Assembly: GCF_036186745.1 (NCBI RefSeq)
Contig: NZ_CP108086.1
Coordinates: forward strand, 6,634,001-6,698,000
Length of the DNA: 64,000 bases
Reading direction: 5' to 3'
Source: Microbispora hainanensis
Lineage (GTDB): Bacteria; Actinomycetota; Actinomycetes; Streptosporangiales; Streptosporangiaceae
Position numbers and translations under genes: made by a program. The notes beneath the pieces were generated by a model that saw only the letters and a list, made by a program, of their open reading frames with translations, made no database searches and was not told the origin of the DNA. This document shows, one piece after another, positions 1 through 8,262 of this stretch (positions are counted from its first letter, which is position 1; the number at the start of each line of letters is the position of its first letter).

Positions 1-1
1 G

Positions 2-268
2 GCCGTCGCCCGCGAGGTCATCGACGGCAGCGGCTACGGCGACTACGCCGCCGCCCGCGCCGGCCGGGGCATCGGACTGAGCCCGGCCGAGGGGCCCTGG
101 CTGGCGGCCGGGGAGAGGTTCGAGCCCGGGATGACCGTCTGCCTGGAGCCCGCCATCTATCTGCCCGAGCTCTTCGGCGCCCGCGTGGCCGACGTGGTCG
201 TGTGCGGCGAGGACGGCCCGGAGCTGCTCAGCACCGGCTCCCGCGCGCTCCACGTCCTCGACCGGTAG
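2..268 (+). CDS. M24-family metallopeptidase (Xaa-Pro aminopeptidase-like), C-terminal fragment
   Basis: The window opens inside this gene; 88 C-terminal residues remain before TAG. The remnant shows GRGIGLSPAEGPWL followed by FEPGMTVCLEPAIYLP, the pattern of the pita-bread fold of M24 peptidases, in which the Glu of the 'xLEPAIY' segment is a metal ligand. The last metal Glu would lie near 'GARVADVVVCGEDGPELLS', where most family members read RxED; here the Glu is replaced by Ala/Asp (ARVAD), which is worth noting but cannot be interpreted without the N-terminal half. Likely a proline-specific dipeptidase or creatinase-like enzyme. Confidence 0.75.
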   Translation, partial: AVAREVIDGSGYGDYAAARAGRGIGLSPAEGPWLAAGERFEPGMTVCLEPAIYLPELFGARVADVVVCGEDGPELLSTGSRALHVLDR

Positions 269-301
269 ACCGGCTCACCCGGGGGATCGCCGGGCGGGCC
301 G

Positions 302-886
302 TCAGACGGGGGGCTCGGGGTCGTACTGCATGTGCCGGCGCACCTCGCGGGCCCGGTCGGCCCCCGCGAGCCGTGCCACCAGGTGGAGCGCCATGTCGAT
401 GCCCGCCGACACCCCGGACGAGGTGACGACGTCGCCGTCGTCGACGAAGCGGTCCTCGCGACGGATGTCGATGGTCGGGTCGAGCTCGGCGAGCAGGTCG
501 AGGGCGCCCCAGTGCGTGGTCGCCGGGCGGCCCGCCAGCAGCCCGGCCGCGGCGAAGACGAGCGACCCCGTGCAGACGCTGGTCATCAGCGGCACGCGTC
601 CGCGCAGGTCCCGCACCCAGGCGAGGTGGTCGGGGTCCTTCAGCTGGGGACGGGTCCCCGCGCCGCCCGGGTGCAGGAAGACGTCCAGGTGACCGACGTC
701 GGCCGCCGACCTGTCGGCGTGCAGCGTCAGCCCCTTCGACGCCCGTACGGCTCCCGCCTCGGGCGCGAAGGCGACGACCTCCGCCTCGTCGGGGCGCAGT
801 TTCGCCCAAACGCCGAAGACCTCCCAGGGGCCCACCGCGTCGAGTTCCTCCACCTGGTCGAACAGCAAGATCCCAATCCGTGTCAT
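302..886 (-). CDS. DJ-1/PfpI family protein (isonitrile hydratase-like)
   Basis: 194 aa, starting MTRIGILLFDQVEELD. The fold signature is clear: N-terminal strand with LDAVGPWEVF, then the nucleophile elbow SVCTGSLVFAAAGLL, with the Cys in the reactive position, followed by GRPATTHW. That combination is typical of the isonitrile hydratase/ThiJ subgroup often annotated 'AraC-like N-domain', but no HTH domain follows, so it is a stand-alone enzyme. The frame stays open far upstream, but the residues there are compositionally shadow-like, so the ATG at 886 was chosen. The substrate is not predictable. Confidence 0.85.
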   Translation of the reverse strand: MTRIGILLFDQVEELDAVGPWEVFGVWAKLRPDEAEVVAFAPEAGAVRASKGLTLHADRSAADVGHLDVFLHPGGAGTRPQLKDPDHLAWVRDLRGRVPLMTSVCTGSLVFAAAGLLAGRPATTHWGALDLLAELDPTIDIRREDRFVDDGDVVTSSGVSAGIDMALHLVARLAGADRAREVRRHMQYDPEPPV

Positions 887-1063
887 GCCGCCATCCTCGC
901 GCAGGGGGCGTACGGAGACGAAAGCACCGGCAAGACTGGGCAAATAGTCGCTATCAGCACCAGCAACCCCAGGAGGCTCGATAGAGGATAGAAAGGTCAT
1001 TTTCCCGAAGCTCTCGCGGGTCGGGCAGCGATCCGCGTCGGGACACGTCATCGGGGAGGATCC

Positions 1064-1729
1064 ATGACCACGACCGAGGCGACGCCGGGCACGAGCAGGG
1101 CGGGCACGACCACGACCGGCACGACCACGACCGGCACGACGACCGCCCGGGGCCGGACGACCCGCGCCCGGACGACGACCACGCGGCCCACGACCACGCG
1201 AACCACGCCCACTCCGGCTCCGCGCGCCGGCAAGAGCATGGAGATGAAAGAGGAGCACCGGCCCCAGCTGAACCTGAACCTGCCGTTCATGCGCGTTCAG
1301 TTCCGGGCGCCCGAGATGCACCTGCCGCACGTGGGCATGCCGCACATCAGCGGCCGCGACGTCGGGCACGCCATGGACGTCGCCCGCACGTTCCTGCCGC
1401 CGCCGGAGCGGATCATGTACTACGGCGGGCTCGGCGCGCTGGCCGCGCTCGGCATCCTGGAGTGGCCGGTGGCGGCGGCGATCGGCGCGGGCACGATGAT
1501 CGCCCAGCGCGCCAGGGGACGGGAGCAGCGCTGGTCACCGTTCGGCACCGCACAGAAGGAGACCCGCGGGCGGACCACGCCGAGAACGGCTGCAACCGGG
1601 GCCGGAGCCATGCCGGAGCCGGCGACGCCGGCAGCCCGGACGGCCGGGCGGAGAAGCACCACGGCCAAGGGCGAGGCGAAGACTCCCGCCACCACCACCG
1701 CCCGGCGCACCAGGGCCGGCGCCAAGTAA
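1064..1729 (+). CDS. Thr/Arg-rich membrane-associated hypothetical protein
   Basis: 221 aa. The ATG is preceded by GGGGAGGA at a good distance. Residues 1-50 are almost only Thr, Arg and Pro (low complexity). A middle segment follows (LNLNLPFMRVQFRAPEMHLPHVGMPH), then one hydrophobic stretch around residues 125-147 (YYGGLGALAALGILEWPVAAAIGAG), and an Arg/Thr/Ala-rich basic tail. It resembles the small actinobacterial membrane proteins with disordered basic ends that may bind DNA or cell wall polymers. I do not recognise the family; function unknown. Confidence 0.7.
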   Translation: MTTTEATPGTSRAGTTTTGTTTTGTTTARGRTTRARTTTTRPTTTRTTPTPAPRAGKSMEMKEEHRPQLNLNLPFMRVQFRAPEMHLPHVGMPHISGRDVGHAMDVARTFLPPPERIMYYGGLGALAALGILEWPVAAAIGAGTMIAQRARGREQRWSPFGTAQKETRGRTTPRTAATGAGAMPEPATPAARTAGRRSTTAKGEAKTPATTTARRTRAGAK

Positions 1730-2340
1730 CGCGGGGCGCCTCGCGCGGTCCGCGCCCGCGGCACCGCGCGATCGGCGTGTGCTCGGCGCGCGCGATCATC
1801 GGCACGTTGTCACCGCACGATCGGACGCTGCGGCGCGCGCCCGAGGGACATGAGGCGGCATTCGGCGACATCCGTAGATATGCGGCGGCATCCGGCCGGA
1901 CGGCCGGCGGGCGAGCAACAGGCGAGCGGTGCCGGCCGCTGCGCGGCGACCGGCACGGCCGACACGGGTCGGCCGGTGAACGATCCACGCGCGTGCCTTA
2001 CCCGCGAACGCGAGGGACCCACGCGCCCGGCTGATCCGCATGCGCGATTGATCGGCGCATGGCCGACCACGGGTGACCGACCCGCGCCTGACCGACCCGC
2101 GCCTGACTGATCCTCGCGTGAGTCATGCCGCGCATGAGCGGTCCGCACCGCGACGGACCCGCGCTCAGAGGCACCGGCGCCTGAGCGATGCACGCGATGA
2201 GCGACCCGAGCGCGTGCATGATGGGGCACGCTCCGGGCCCTGTCGCGGCCCGCGCGGGGGCCGTATCACGCCCGGGACTTCATGGTCGGCTTCATGATCG
2301 GGGACAACGGCGGATGCGCGTGATCGGGACGTGTATCCGC
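1730..2340. other. Non-coding stretch with degenerate short repeats
   Basis: No convincing gene in about 700 bp. From about 2040 to 2230 the sequence is built from variants of 'GACCGACCCGCGCCT' and 'GCATGAGCG', giving a weak 15-bp periodicity. Open frames here on both strands are repeat-derived, have no ribosome sites and no recognisable protein pattern. The AT-richer end (2320-2440) looks like a promoter region for the small ORF at 2445. Confidence 0.6.
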
Positions 2341-2368
2341 AACGGTCATCGACCGTTCACCGAACGGT
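2341..2368. promoter_or_regulatory. Three alternating half-sites forming two overlapping perfect inverted repeats
   Basis: AACGGTC-ATC-GACCGTT (2341-2357) and ACCGTTC-ACC-GAACGGT (2352-2368) are both perfect and share the middle arm. The half-sites AACGGT/ACCGTT/AACGGT start at 2341, 2352 and 2363, exactly 11 bp apart, so all fall on one face of the helix. They lie about 75-100 bp upstream of the 41-aa ORF at 2445. This is the arrangement expected for cooperative binding of a dimeric repressor or activator; the protein is unknown. Confidence 0.55.
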
Positions 2369-2444
2369 AACCTGAACTACGCCGTTTTGGGAGGTTGGTG
2401 CGTCACTCTTCCCTAGAAGCCGATTTGTCCTACCGAGGTGTGAA

Positions 2445-2570
2445 GTGTCTGAGTTCCTCGCCGCCGTACTCTCCCGGGCGGCCATCATGGTCCTGGAGGC
2501 GCTGCTCGTGCGTCTCTTCCAGGCTCTTCTGACGTCGACCTTCCGCATGCCGATGCCGCAGGCGGCCTGA
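2445..2570 (+). CDS. 41-aa hydrophobic peptide, unknown
   Basis: GTG start with GAGGTG five bases upstream; it ends in TGA at 2570. The peptide begins VSEFLAAVLSRAAIMVLEAL, has an amphipathic to hydrophobic helix over residues 4-30 and a short MPMPQAA tail. Every coding feature is favourable: ribosome site, third-position GC, no repeats, and an AT-richer leader with an operator-like element. It is too short for most gene finders. It could be a membrane peptide or a regulatory leader, but no gene follows within 550 bp on this strand, so it probably acts itself. I do not recognise it. Confidence 0.55.
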   Translation: MSEFLAAVLSRAAIMVLEALLVRLFQALLTSTFRMPMPQAA

Positions 2571-3121
2571 CCGGAGGCGTCCGCCATCGTCGCGGGCCGG
2601 CGCCGACCGGCCCGAAAACACGGGCCTTCCCCGGGACGACGCCCGTCGAGCCAGGCGAACAGCCCGGTGACCAACCCGGGGCGGACAGCCGGCGACCAGC
2701 CGGCGACCAGCCGACGATCAGACGACGATCAGACGACGATCAGACCGGCGAACAGCCGCTTGACTCGCCCCAAGCCGTCGCATCCCGCCGCCCGCCACCC
2801 CTGCGCTCGCGGATCGCTACGCTCCGCCACCTGCCGCTGCGTCCTGCCATCGGCCGAGCCCTGCCGACTGCTTCGCCCCGGTCGTCTGTTGCCGGGCTGC
2901 GATCGTCGCGCCAGGTGAACACCCGGTGAACGCGGAAGCCGGCCCCCCTTGGGGAGCCGGCCGTTCTCCACACCATCACGCACACCATCCGGCGGGGACG
3001 GGAGCGCCGGGAGATCATCCCCGGCTCGGCGGCCCCTCGCCCCCGGCGACGGTTGCCCACCCCTTCGTACGGGCCCCGTGGCGGCCTGTCGCCTCCAGCG
3101 GGATCGTCGCCCCGGCGCGGG
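2571..3121. other. Non-coding stretch with small tandem repeats
   Basis: About 550 bp without a supported gene. Between about 2686 and 2750 there are two tandem series: 'CGGCGACCAGC' (2 copies) and 'GACGATCAGAC' (about 3 copies). The remainder has open frames on several strands, none with a ribosome site or a recognisable sequence. Confidence 0.55.
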
Positions 3122-3316
3122 TCAGTCCTTGATGGAGTCCTTCACCTTGCCGGCGGCGTCCTTGATCTTCTCGCCGGCCTGCTTCATGTGGCTCTCGGAC
3201 TGGTCGGCCCGGCCCTCGGCCTCAAGGCTCTCGTTGTCGGTGACCTTGCCGAGCCCCTCCTTGGCCTTGCCGACGACCTCTTCCGACTTGTTGCGGAACT
3301 TGTCCTCCGTGCTCAT
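3122..3316 (-). CDS. CsbD family general-stress protein
   Basis: 64 aa, all charged and helical: MSTEDKFRNKSEEVVGKAKEG, then GLGKVTDNESLEAEGRADQ and repeated KxK/AGKVKD segments. This is the standard length and pattern of CsbD-like proteins, which in Gram-positives belong to the sigma-B stress regulon. Start chosen at 3316 because GAGAGGAG sits just upstream; longer in-frame extensions lack one. It is divergent from the SPW protein at 3504, another protein commonly seen with stress regulons. Molecular function unknown. Confidence 0.9.
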   Translation of the reverse strand: MSTEDKFRNKSEEVVGKAKEGLGKVTDNESLEAEGRADQSESHMKQAGEKIKDAAGKVKDSIKD

Positions 3317-3503
3317 CCGGACACTCCTCTCGGTTCCAGAAGCTGACCAACCCCCCTTTCCCCAGGTGAAGGGGCTAAACGCCGCACGGCGCGCCGCCGC
3401 CCACCCCGCAAACACAATCCCACCCAAACGGGAAAAAGTGACGAATCGGGCGTACGCTAGAAATAAGGACTACAGCACACACCTCTGAAGGGTGGTGTGA
3501 CGT

Positions 3504-3977
3504 ATGACACACGGTGCCGACATCGGGACGCATCCCGACATCATGCAGATGCGCGCTCGTTACGAGGCCGCCGCGGCGAATCCCGCCGCGCAGCTCGCCG
3601 ATGGTCTCACGCTTCTGAGCGGTATGTATCTAGCGCTCTCACCGTGGATCGTCGGATTCAGCGGCACGCGGACTCCGCTTGCCGTGAACAACCTGATCAC
3701 CGGCCTGGCCGTGGCGCTCCTGGCGATGGGGTACAGCTCGGCGTTCGGGCGCACCTACGGAATCTCCTGGGTCGCCCCGCTGCTCGGTATCTGGACCATC
3801 ATCGCCCCCTGGGTGATCCGCGGAGGCATGGCGACCACGTCGACGATCGTCAGCAACGTGATCGTCGGCGCGCTCATCCTGCTCTTCGGCCTGGTGACCA
3901 TGCGGTTCGGCATGATGGATCGCGGGCGGCCCGGCGGCTTCCGTACGGGATCGGCACATATGGGACCGGCCCACTGA
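3504..3977 (+). CDS. SPW repeat-containing integral membrane protein
   Basis: 157 aa with ATG after GAAGGGTGG. There are two copies of the SPW unit: LSPWIVGF near residue 46 and IAPWVIRGG near residue 100, each followed by a pair of membrane helices (four in all). This is the PF03779 layout. The N-terminal 30 residues are soluble. SPW proteins are widespread in actinobacteria and have no assigned biochemical role. The divergent csbD neighbour suggests stress-linked expression (inference). Confidence 0.88.
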   Translation: MTHGADIGTHPDIMQMRARYEAAAANPAAQLADGLTLLSGMYLALSPWIVGFSGTRTPLAVNNLITGLAVALLAMGYSSAFGRTYGISWVAPLLGIWTIIAPWVIRGGMATTSTIVSNVIVGALILLFGLVTMRFGMMDRGRPGGFRTGSAHMGPAH

Positions 3978-4140
3978 CCGGATCCCGAACCCCGGCGGCC
4001 TGCCCGCACCGGGCACCCGGCGCACAGGCGCGGCACCGCCGTCCCCGGGACGGCGGTGCCGCCGCGGCCGGCACGATGGCCGTCCTGTCACCGGCTCCCG
4101 TTACTCTCGTCTCGTCGGAGACGGAGAGGACGGTGACGGC

Positions 4141-5103
4141 GTGACGACAACGGCCCCCGTCGCGAGTCCGGTGGACTTCGCGACCTACGGCGACTACGGG
4201 ATCAAGGCGGCGACGCGGCCGGACGGGTCGTTCGAGCGGCCCGTCTATCGGTTCCGCGACCGCGTGACGGCCGACGGAAGCAGCGGATATCCCGCCGAGC
4301 CCGGGCGATATCACCTGTACGTGTCGCTGGCCTGCCCGTGGGCCCACCGCTCGGTCATCGTCCGGGCGCTCCTCGGCCTAGAGGACGTCGTGTCGATGTC
4401 CGTGGTCGATCCCGTCCGCGACGGACGCGGGTGGGCGTTCCGCGAGGGCCCGGGCCACGGCCCCGACGAGCTCAACGGCTTCACGCTGCTGCGTGAGGCG
4501 TACGAGGCGACCGAGCCCGGCTACGACGGCCACGTGTCGGTGCCCGTGCTGTGGGACCGGCGCACCGGCCGGATCGTCAGCAACAACTTCCCCGACATCA
4601 GCCTCGACCTCGGCCAGGCGTTCGCGCGGTGGGCCAGGCCGGGCATCGACCTCTACCCGGAGGACCTCCGGGGTGACATCGACGCGCTCAACGAGCGCGT
4701 GTACGCCGACGTCAACAACGGCGTGTACAAGTGCGGCTTCGCCGAGAGCCAGGAGGCGTACGACACGGCCGTGACGACGTTGTTCGCGACGCTCGACGAG
4801 CTCGACGAGCGCCTCGCCGGCGGCCGTTACCTGTTCGGCGACCGGCTCACCGAGGCCGACGTCCGCCTGTGGGTCACGCTGGCCCGGTTCGACACGGTCT
4901 ACGTGACCCACTTCAAGGCGAACATCCGCCGCCTGGCCGACTATCCCAACCTCTGGCGCTACGCCCGGGACCTCTACGCGAACCCGGCCTTCGGCGGCAC
5001 GACGAACTTCGACCACATCAAGCGGCACTACTACGACACCCACCCGAAGATCAATCCATTTCGGATCGTGCCCGCGGGTCCGGTCATCGACTGGAGCCTG
5101 TAG
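4141..5103 (+). CDS. Glutathionyl-hydroquinone reductase-type GST (YqjG/ECM4 family)
   Basis: 320 aa, GTG start. The N-terminal thioredoxin-like domain carries LACPWAHR around residue 64; the Cys-Pro-Trp motif is the hallmark of the Xi-class S-glutathionyl-hydroquinone reductases (PcpF, YqjG). The C-terminal all-helical GST domain follows, with LTEADVRLWVTLARFDTVY and FKANIRRL, the conserved family block. The family reduces S-thiolated quinols. Actinomycetes use mycothiol rather than glutathione, so the physiological thiol is uncertain. Single gene; its stop lies one base from the converging pseudogene. Confidence 0.88.
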   Translation: MTTTAPVASPVDFATYGDYGIKAATRPDGSFERPVYRFRDRVTADGSSGYPAEPGRYHLYVSLACPWAHRSVIVRALLGLEDVVSMSVVDPVRDGRGWAFREGPGHGPDELNGFTLLREAYEATEPGYDGHVSVPVLWDRRTGRIVSNNFPDISLDLGQAFARWARPGIDLYPEDLRGDIDALNERVYADVNNGVYKCGFAESQEAYDTAVTTLFATLDELDERLAGGRYLFGDRLTEADVRLWVTLARFDTVYVTHFKANIRRLADYPNLWRYARDLYANPAFGGTTNFDHIKRHYYDTHPKINPFRIVPAGPVIDWSL

Positions 5104-5104
5104 C

Positions 5105-5621
5105 TCACGCGGAGGGCAGCGCCTCGCACAGCCGGTCGAGCTCGTCCTCGGTGTCGTAGTAGTGCACCGAGGACCGCACGAGCGGGGGCAGATGACGTCG
5201 AGCCCGAGGCTCAGCGCGTATTCGGCCGCCACGCCGAGGCCGATCTTGCCGGCCCGCCGGACGGTCCGCAGGAAGGCGATCGCGTTGCCGGCGTACTCGG
5301 CCTGCGAGGTGAGGATGCGGTCGCCCGGCTTCCACGGCAGGGAGTAGAAGGCCATGTCCCAGGCGCGGGTGGCGTTCTCGACGAGGGCGATCTCGTCGCG
5401 GTCCGCGCCGACGAGCCCGGCCACCGCATCGTAGGTCCGCTCCGACCGGTCGAGGGCGGCGGCGGCCGCCTCGTAGCAGCCGATGCGCTCCTCCAGGCGC
5501 AGGTGATCCACCACGGCGTCGGTCACCTGCGCGGCGGCAGGGACGATCCGGCGCTGTTGAGGTGGACGACATGCTCGCATCCCGGCGTGTCCGCCCGCAC
5601 CTGTCCGACGTCGATGGCCAT
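5105..5621 (-). pseudogene. Class V aminotransferase / cysteine desulfurase-like, internally deleted and frameshifted
   Basis: Only about 150 of the usual 380-400 residues remain, in three frames. The start reads MAIDVGQVRAD to LNSAGSSLP; a one-base loss near 5540 then shifts the frame into QVTDAVVDHLRLEERIGCY through ILTSQAEYAGNAIAFLR. The sequence next jumps to GLGVAAEYALSLGLDVI and finally, in another frame, to the family's terminal block SVHYYDTEDELDRLCEAL. The joins mean at least two internal deletions; the PLP-lysine region is gone. It is divergent from a MarR-type regulator that probably once controlled it. Confidence 0.8.
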
Positions 5622-5792
5622 GTGCAGCCCCCAAAAGACAGCGGAAGCCCTATTCTGTCGGAGATGTTGGCCACTCCACAGGGAGTGATGATCTTCGGCC
5701 GACGGCCCGTGGCGCTGCGCGACCCGGGCGGGTGCGGACGTCGGGACGGGACCCGACCTCGGTTTCGTGAATCGTCCATCGCATAATGAGGT

Positions 5793-6101
5793 ATGAGCAC
5801 CTCCTCCCCTGCGGGCGGCTGGACGTTCCTCACCAACCACGCGCACGTCCTGCTCGCGGTGTCCCGCGATCCCGACGCGCGGTTGCGGGACGTCGCCGAG
5901 TCGGTCGGCATCACCGAACGGGCGGCGCAGGCGATCGTCTCGGACCTGGAGGCGGCGGGCTACCTGCGCCGGGAGCGCGTGGGACGGCGCAACCATTACA
6001 CGATCAACCCGGAGGCCCCGTTCCGTCACCCGGTCGAGCGGCACCGCCACATCGGCGAGTTCCTCGAGCTGTTCGGGTCCACGGTTGACATACGAAGCTG
6101 A
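5793..6101 (+). CDS. MarR/winged-helix transcriptional regulator
   Basis: 102 aa, ATG eight bases after AATGAGG. The single winged helix reads LLAVSRDPDARLRDVAESVG, then ITERAAQAIVSDLEAAGYL (recognition helix) and RRERVGRRNHYTINPEA (wing), followed by a short dimerisation tail. It belongs to the compact group of one-domain MarR-like regulators frequently paired with divergent enzymes; here the divergent gene is a dead aminotransferase, so the present target is unclear. Confidence 0.82.
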   Translation: MSTSSPAGGWTFLTNHAHVLLAVSRDPDARLRDVAESVGITERAAQAIVSDLEAAGYLRRERVGRRNHYTINPEAPFRHPVERHRHIGEFLELFGSTVDIRS

Positions 6102-6123
6102 TTTCCTGAATACTTCAACATAG

Positions 6124-6240
6124 TTCGAGGGGGAGTACCCGGCTTCCTCAGCGTCGTCATCACGGCCGCCGCACAGGGCGTCCCGGCGCGGAGGGTCATC
6201 GCTGGCGGTGGCACGGGGAGACCGTCGACCTGCCTAGCCC
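6124..6240 (+). promoter_or_regulatory. yybP-ykoY (Mn2+) riboswitch candidate
   Basis: The 166-bp leader before TerC contains the landmarks of the yybP-ykoY aptamer in the right order: GAGGGGGAGTA at the 5' side, CGTCGTCATCACGG in the middle, and GGGGAGACCGTCGACCTGCC at the 3' side. The two internal-loop segments that bind manganese are those that include GGGGAGTA and the late GAGACC. TerC-type membrane proteins are among the best-known genes under this riboswitch. I could not fold it formally. The Shine-Dalgarno GAGGAGG lies just after the aptamer, so control of translation or early termination are both possible. Confidence 0.75.
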
Positions 6241-6267
6241 GCCCACGCGGCGGTGAGGAGGTTGACG

Positions 6268-7236
6268 ATGTCCGTACCCCTGTGGGTCTGGGCCGCGGTC
6301 CTGGCGGTCATCCTCGCCATGCTCGCCGTGGACCTGTTCGCCCATCGCCGGGCCCACGTGGTGGGCGTCCGTGAGGCGCTGGGCTGGTCGGGCGTGTGGA
6401 TCACGCTGGGACTCGGCTTCGGGGCCGTGGTCTGGCTCGTCTGGGGGCCCGAGGCGGGCGGGGAATACCTGGCCGGTTATCTCATCGAGAAATCCCTGGC
6501 CGTCGACAACGTCTTCGTGATCGCGCTGCTGTTCTCGTACTTCGCGGTCCCCCGCGAGCTGCAGCATCGCGTGCTGTTCTTCGGCGTGCTCGGCGCGCTG
6601 GTCTTCCGCGCGGGGTTCATCGGCGCGGGCGCCGTCCTGCTCGAACACTTCCACTGGATCCTGTACGCCTTCGGGGCGTTCCTGCTCTACACCGGCGTGA
6701 AGATGGCCAGGCACTCGGCGATCGAGGTGCACCCCGACCGCAACCTGGTGCTGCGCGCGATGCGCCGGATCGTCCCCGTCACCGGCTCCTACCAGGGCCA
6801 GCGGTTCCTCGTACGGCAGGACGCGGACGGGCGGACGGGCGGCCGGTGGGCCGCGACGCCGCTGCTGGCCGTCCTGGTCGCGGTGGAGACCAGCGACATC
6901 GTCTTCGCCGTCGATTCGATTCCGGCGATCTTCGCCGTGACGTCGGAGCCGTTCCTCGTCTTCACCTCCAACGCGTTCGCGATCCTGGGGCTGCGGGCGA
7001 TGTACTTCCTGCTGGCCGGGGCCATGCACCGGTTCGGCTATCTGCGGTTCGGCCTCGCGGCGATCCTCGTGTTCGTCGGCGCGAAGATGCTCCTGGCGGA
7101 CGTGTACAAGATCCCCGTGTGGCTGTCGCTCGTGGTCATCTGCGCCTGCCTCGTGGCCGCCGTGGGCGCGAGCGCGTACCGGAACCGCCGCGAGGAGCGC
7201 GCGGGGACGGATCCGGCCGTCCCGGATCGCCGTTAG
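6268..7236 (+). CDS. TerC family integral membrane protein (Alx/MeeY-type metal exporter)
   Basis: 322 aa with about nine membrane helices. Family signatures are present: SLAVDNVFVIALLFSYF (the first DN motif) and ETSDIVFAVDSIPAIFAVT (the second acidic motif), which line the metal path. A cytoplasmic loop with VHPDRNLVLRAMRRIVPVT is typical of TerC/Alx. GAGGAGG six bases upstream fixes the start at 6268; a GTG at 6253 in frame overlaps that ribosome site and was rejected. Recent work on the family indicates Mn2+ export linked to secreted-protein metalation; the riboswitch upstream agrees. Confidence 0.92.
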   Translation: MSVPLWVWAAVLAVILAMLAVDLFAHRRAHVVGVREALGWSGVWITLGLGFGAVVWLVWGPEAGGEYLAGYLIEKSLAVDNVFVIALLFSYFAVPRELQHRVLFFGVLGALVFRAGFIGAGAVLLEHFHWILYAFGAFLLYTGVKMARHSAIEVHPDRNLVLRAMRRIVPVTGSYQGQRFLVRQDADGRTGGRWAATPLLAVLVAVETSDIVFAVDSIPAIFAVTSEPFLVFTSNAFAILGLRAMYFLLAGAMHRFGYLRFGLAAILVFVGAKMLLADVYKIPVWLSLVVICACLVAAVGASAYRNRREERAGTDPAVPDRR

Positions 7237-7387
7237 CGGACGTCCCCCTTCCGTCACCGGCCTCATGCTGCCCGGACGGCAGGCCGTACGGCGCCTGAAT
7301 CGATCTTCCGCTGCGGCGCGGGGATCTGTACTCTCCACACATGGCCGCGGCGGTGGAGGAGATGTCGACGGCGCCGGGGACGGCCGC

Positions 7388-8035
7388 ATGATCGACGAGA
7401 TCCTGCCCTCGTGGGTGGCGTCGGCCGAGAAGTTCGGCGACGTGCCGGAGGACACGCTGTTCCCGGAGGAGAGACCGCTCATCGCACGTGCCGTCGACCG
7501 GCGGCGGCGGGAGTTCGTCACCGGACGCCACTGCGCCCGGCTCGCGCTCGCCCGAATCGGCTTTGCGCCGGTGCCGATCCCGCGCGGCGAGCGAGGCGCC
7601 CCGATCTGGCCCGCAGGCACGGTCGGCAGCATCACGCACTGCTCGGGCTATCGCGCGGCGGCCGTCGCCTCCGCCGACGTCGCGCGCGCCGTCGGCATCG
7701 ACGCGGAACCGCACGAACCCCTCCCGGACGGGGTCCTTCCCACGATCGCCTCCCCCGGGGAGATCGCCGCCCTCCGGGTGATGAGCGACGCGGACGGCGA
7801 GGTCTGCTGGGACCGGATCCTGTTCAGCGCCAAGGAGTCGGTCTACAAGGTGTGGTTCCCGCTGACCCGCCGCTGGCTCGACTTCTCCGAGGCGGTCGTG
7901 GACATCGAGCCCTCGGGCACGTTCCGCGCCCGGCTCCTGGCCGCGGACCCGGCCGTCGGGACGGACGTCCTGCCGGGCCGGTGGACGGTGCGCGGCGGGC
8001 ACATCGCGACCTCCATCACCCTCCCCCGGCCCTGA
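7388..8035 (+). CDS. 4'-phosphopantetheinyl transferase (EntD/Sfp-type)
   Basis: 215 aa. Characteristic blocks: RRREFVTGRHCARLAL near residue 40, GSITHCSGYRAAAVA, GIDAEPHEPL (Mg2+ site Asp/Glu) and FSAKESVYKVWFPLT (the WxxKEA-type helix). These transfer phosphopantetheine from CoA to carrier proteins of polyketide, non-ribosomal peptide and siderophore synthases. No carrier-protein gene lies in the window, so it probably serves the genome at large. Start chosen at the ATG 7388; the frame is open further upstream with repeat-like sequence. Confidence 0.92.
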   Translation: MIDEILPSWVASAEKFGDVPEDTLFPEERPLIARAVDRRRREFVTGRHCARLALARIGFAPVPIPRGERGAPIWPAGTVGSITHCSGYRAAAVASADVARAVGIDAEPHEPLPDGVLPTIASPGEIAALRVMSDADGEVCWDRILFSAKESVYKVWFPLTRRWLDFSEAVVDIEPSGTFRARLLAADPAVGTDVLPGRWTVRGGHIATSITLPRP

Positions 8036-8060
8036 CGATCCCGCTATGAAGATACGGCTG

Positions 8061-8144
8061 TGACGACCTCGCTCTGACGACCCTGTTTTGACCACCCCGC
8101 TCTGACGACCCCGCTCTGACGACCCCGCTCTGACGACCCCGCTT
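8061..8144. repeat. 14-bp tandem repeat, six copies
   Basis: Unit TGACGACCCCGCTC, with three identical copies and three copies changed at 1-3 positions. It lies directly after the phosphopantetheinyl transferase gene. Confidence 0.85.
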
Positions 8145-8205
8145 TGTGGATCCGCACCTGGCGCGCCCGCGTGGTCTCCTGCCACCGCTCATCGCTCGGC
8201 GGTCG

Positions 8206-8262
8206 CTTCACGGGGTCACTTCACGGGGTCACTTCACGATGGTCACTTCACGATGGTCACTT
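8206..8262. repeat. 13-14-bp tandem repeat at a gene end
   Basis: CTTCACGGGGTCA twice, then CTTCACGATGGTCA twice, running into CTTCGCGC. On the minus strand the last unit contains the TGA stop of the SDR remnant, so the array seems to have grown out of that gene's end. Confidence 0.8.

Noticed and set aside
2800..2880. Possible tRNA or other structured RNA in the GC-rich gap
   Set aside because: No acceptor/T-arm pattern (GGTTCGAATCC-like) could be found.
3355..3385. Sigma-B-type promoter for csbD (GTTT-N14-GGGAAA on the minus strand)
   Set aside because: The -10 match is poor; too weak to list as a feature.
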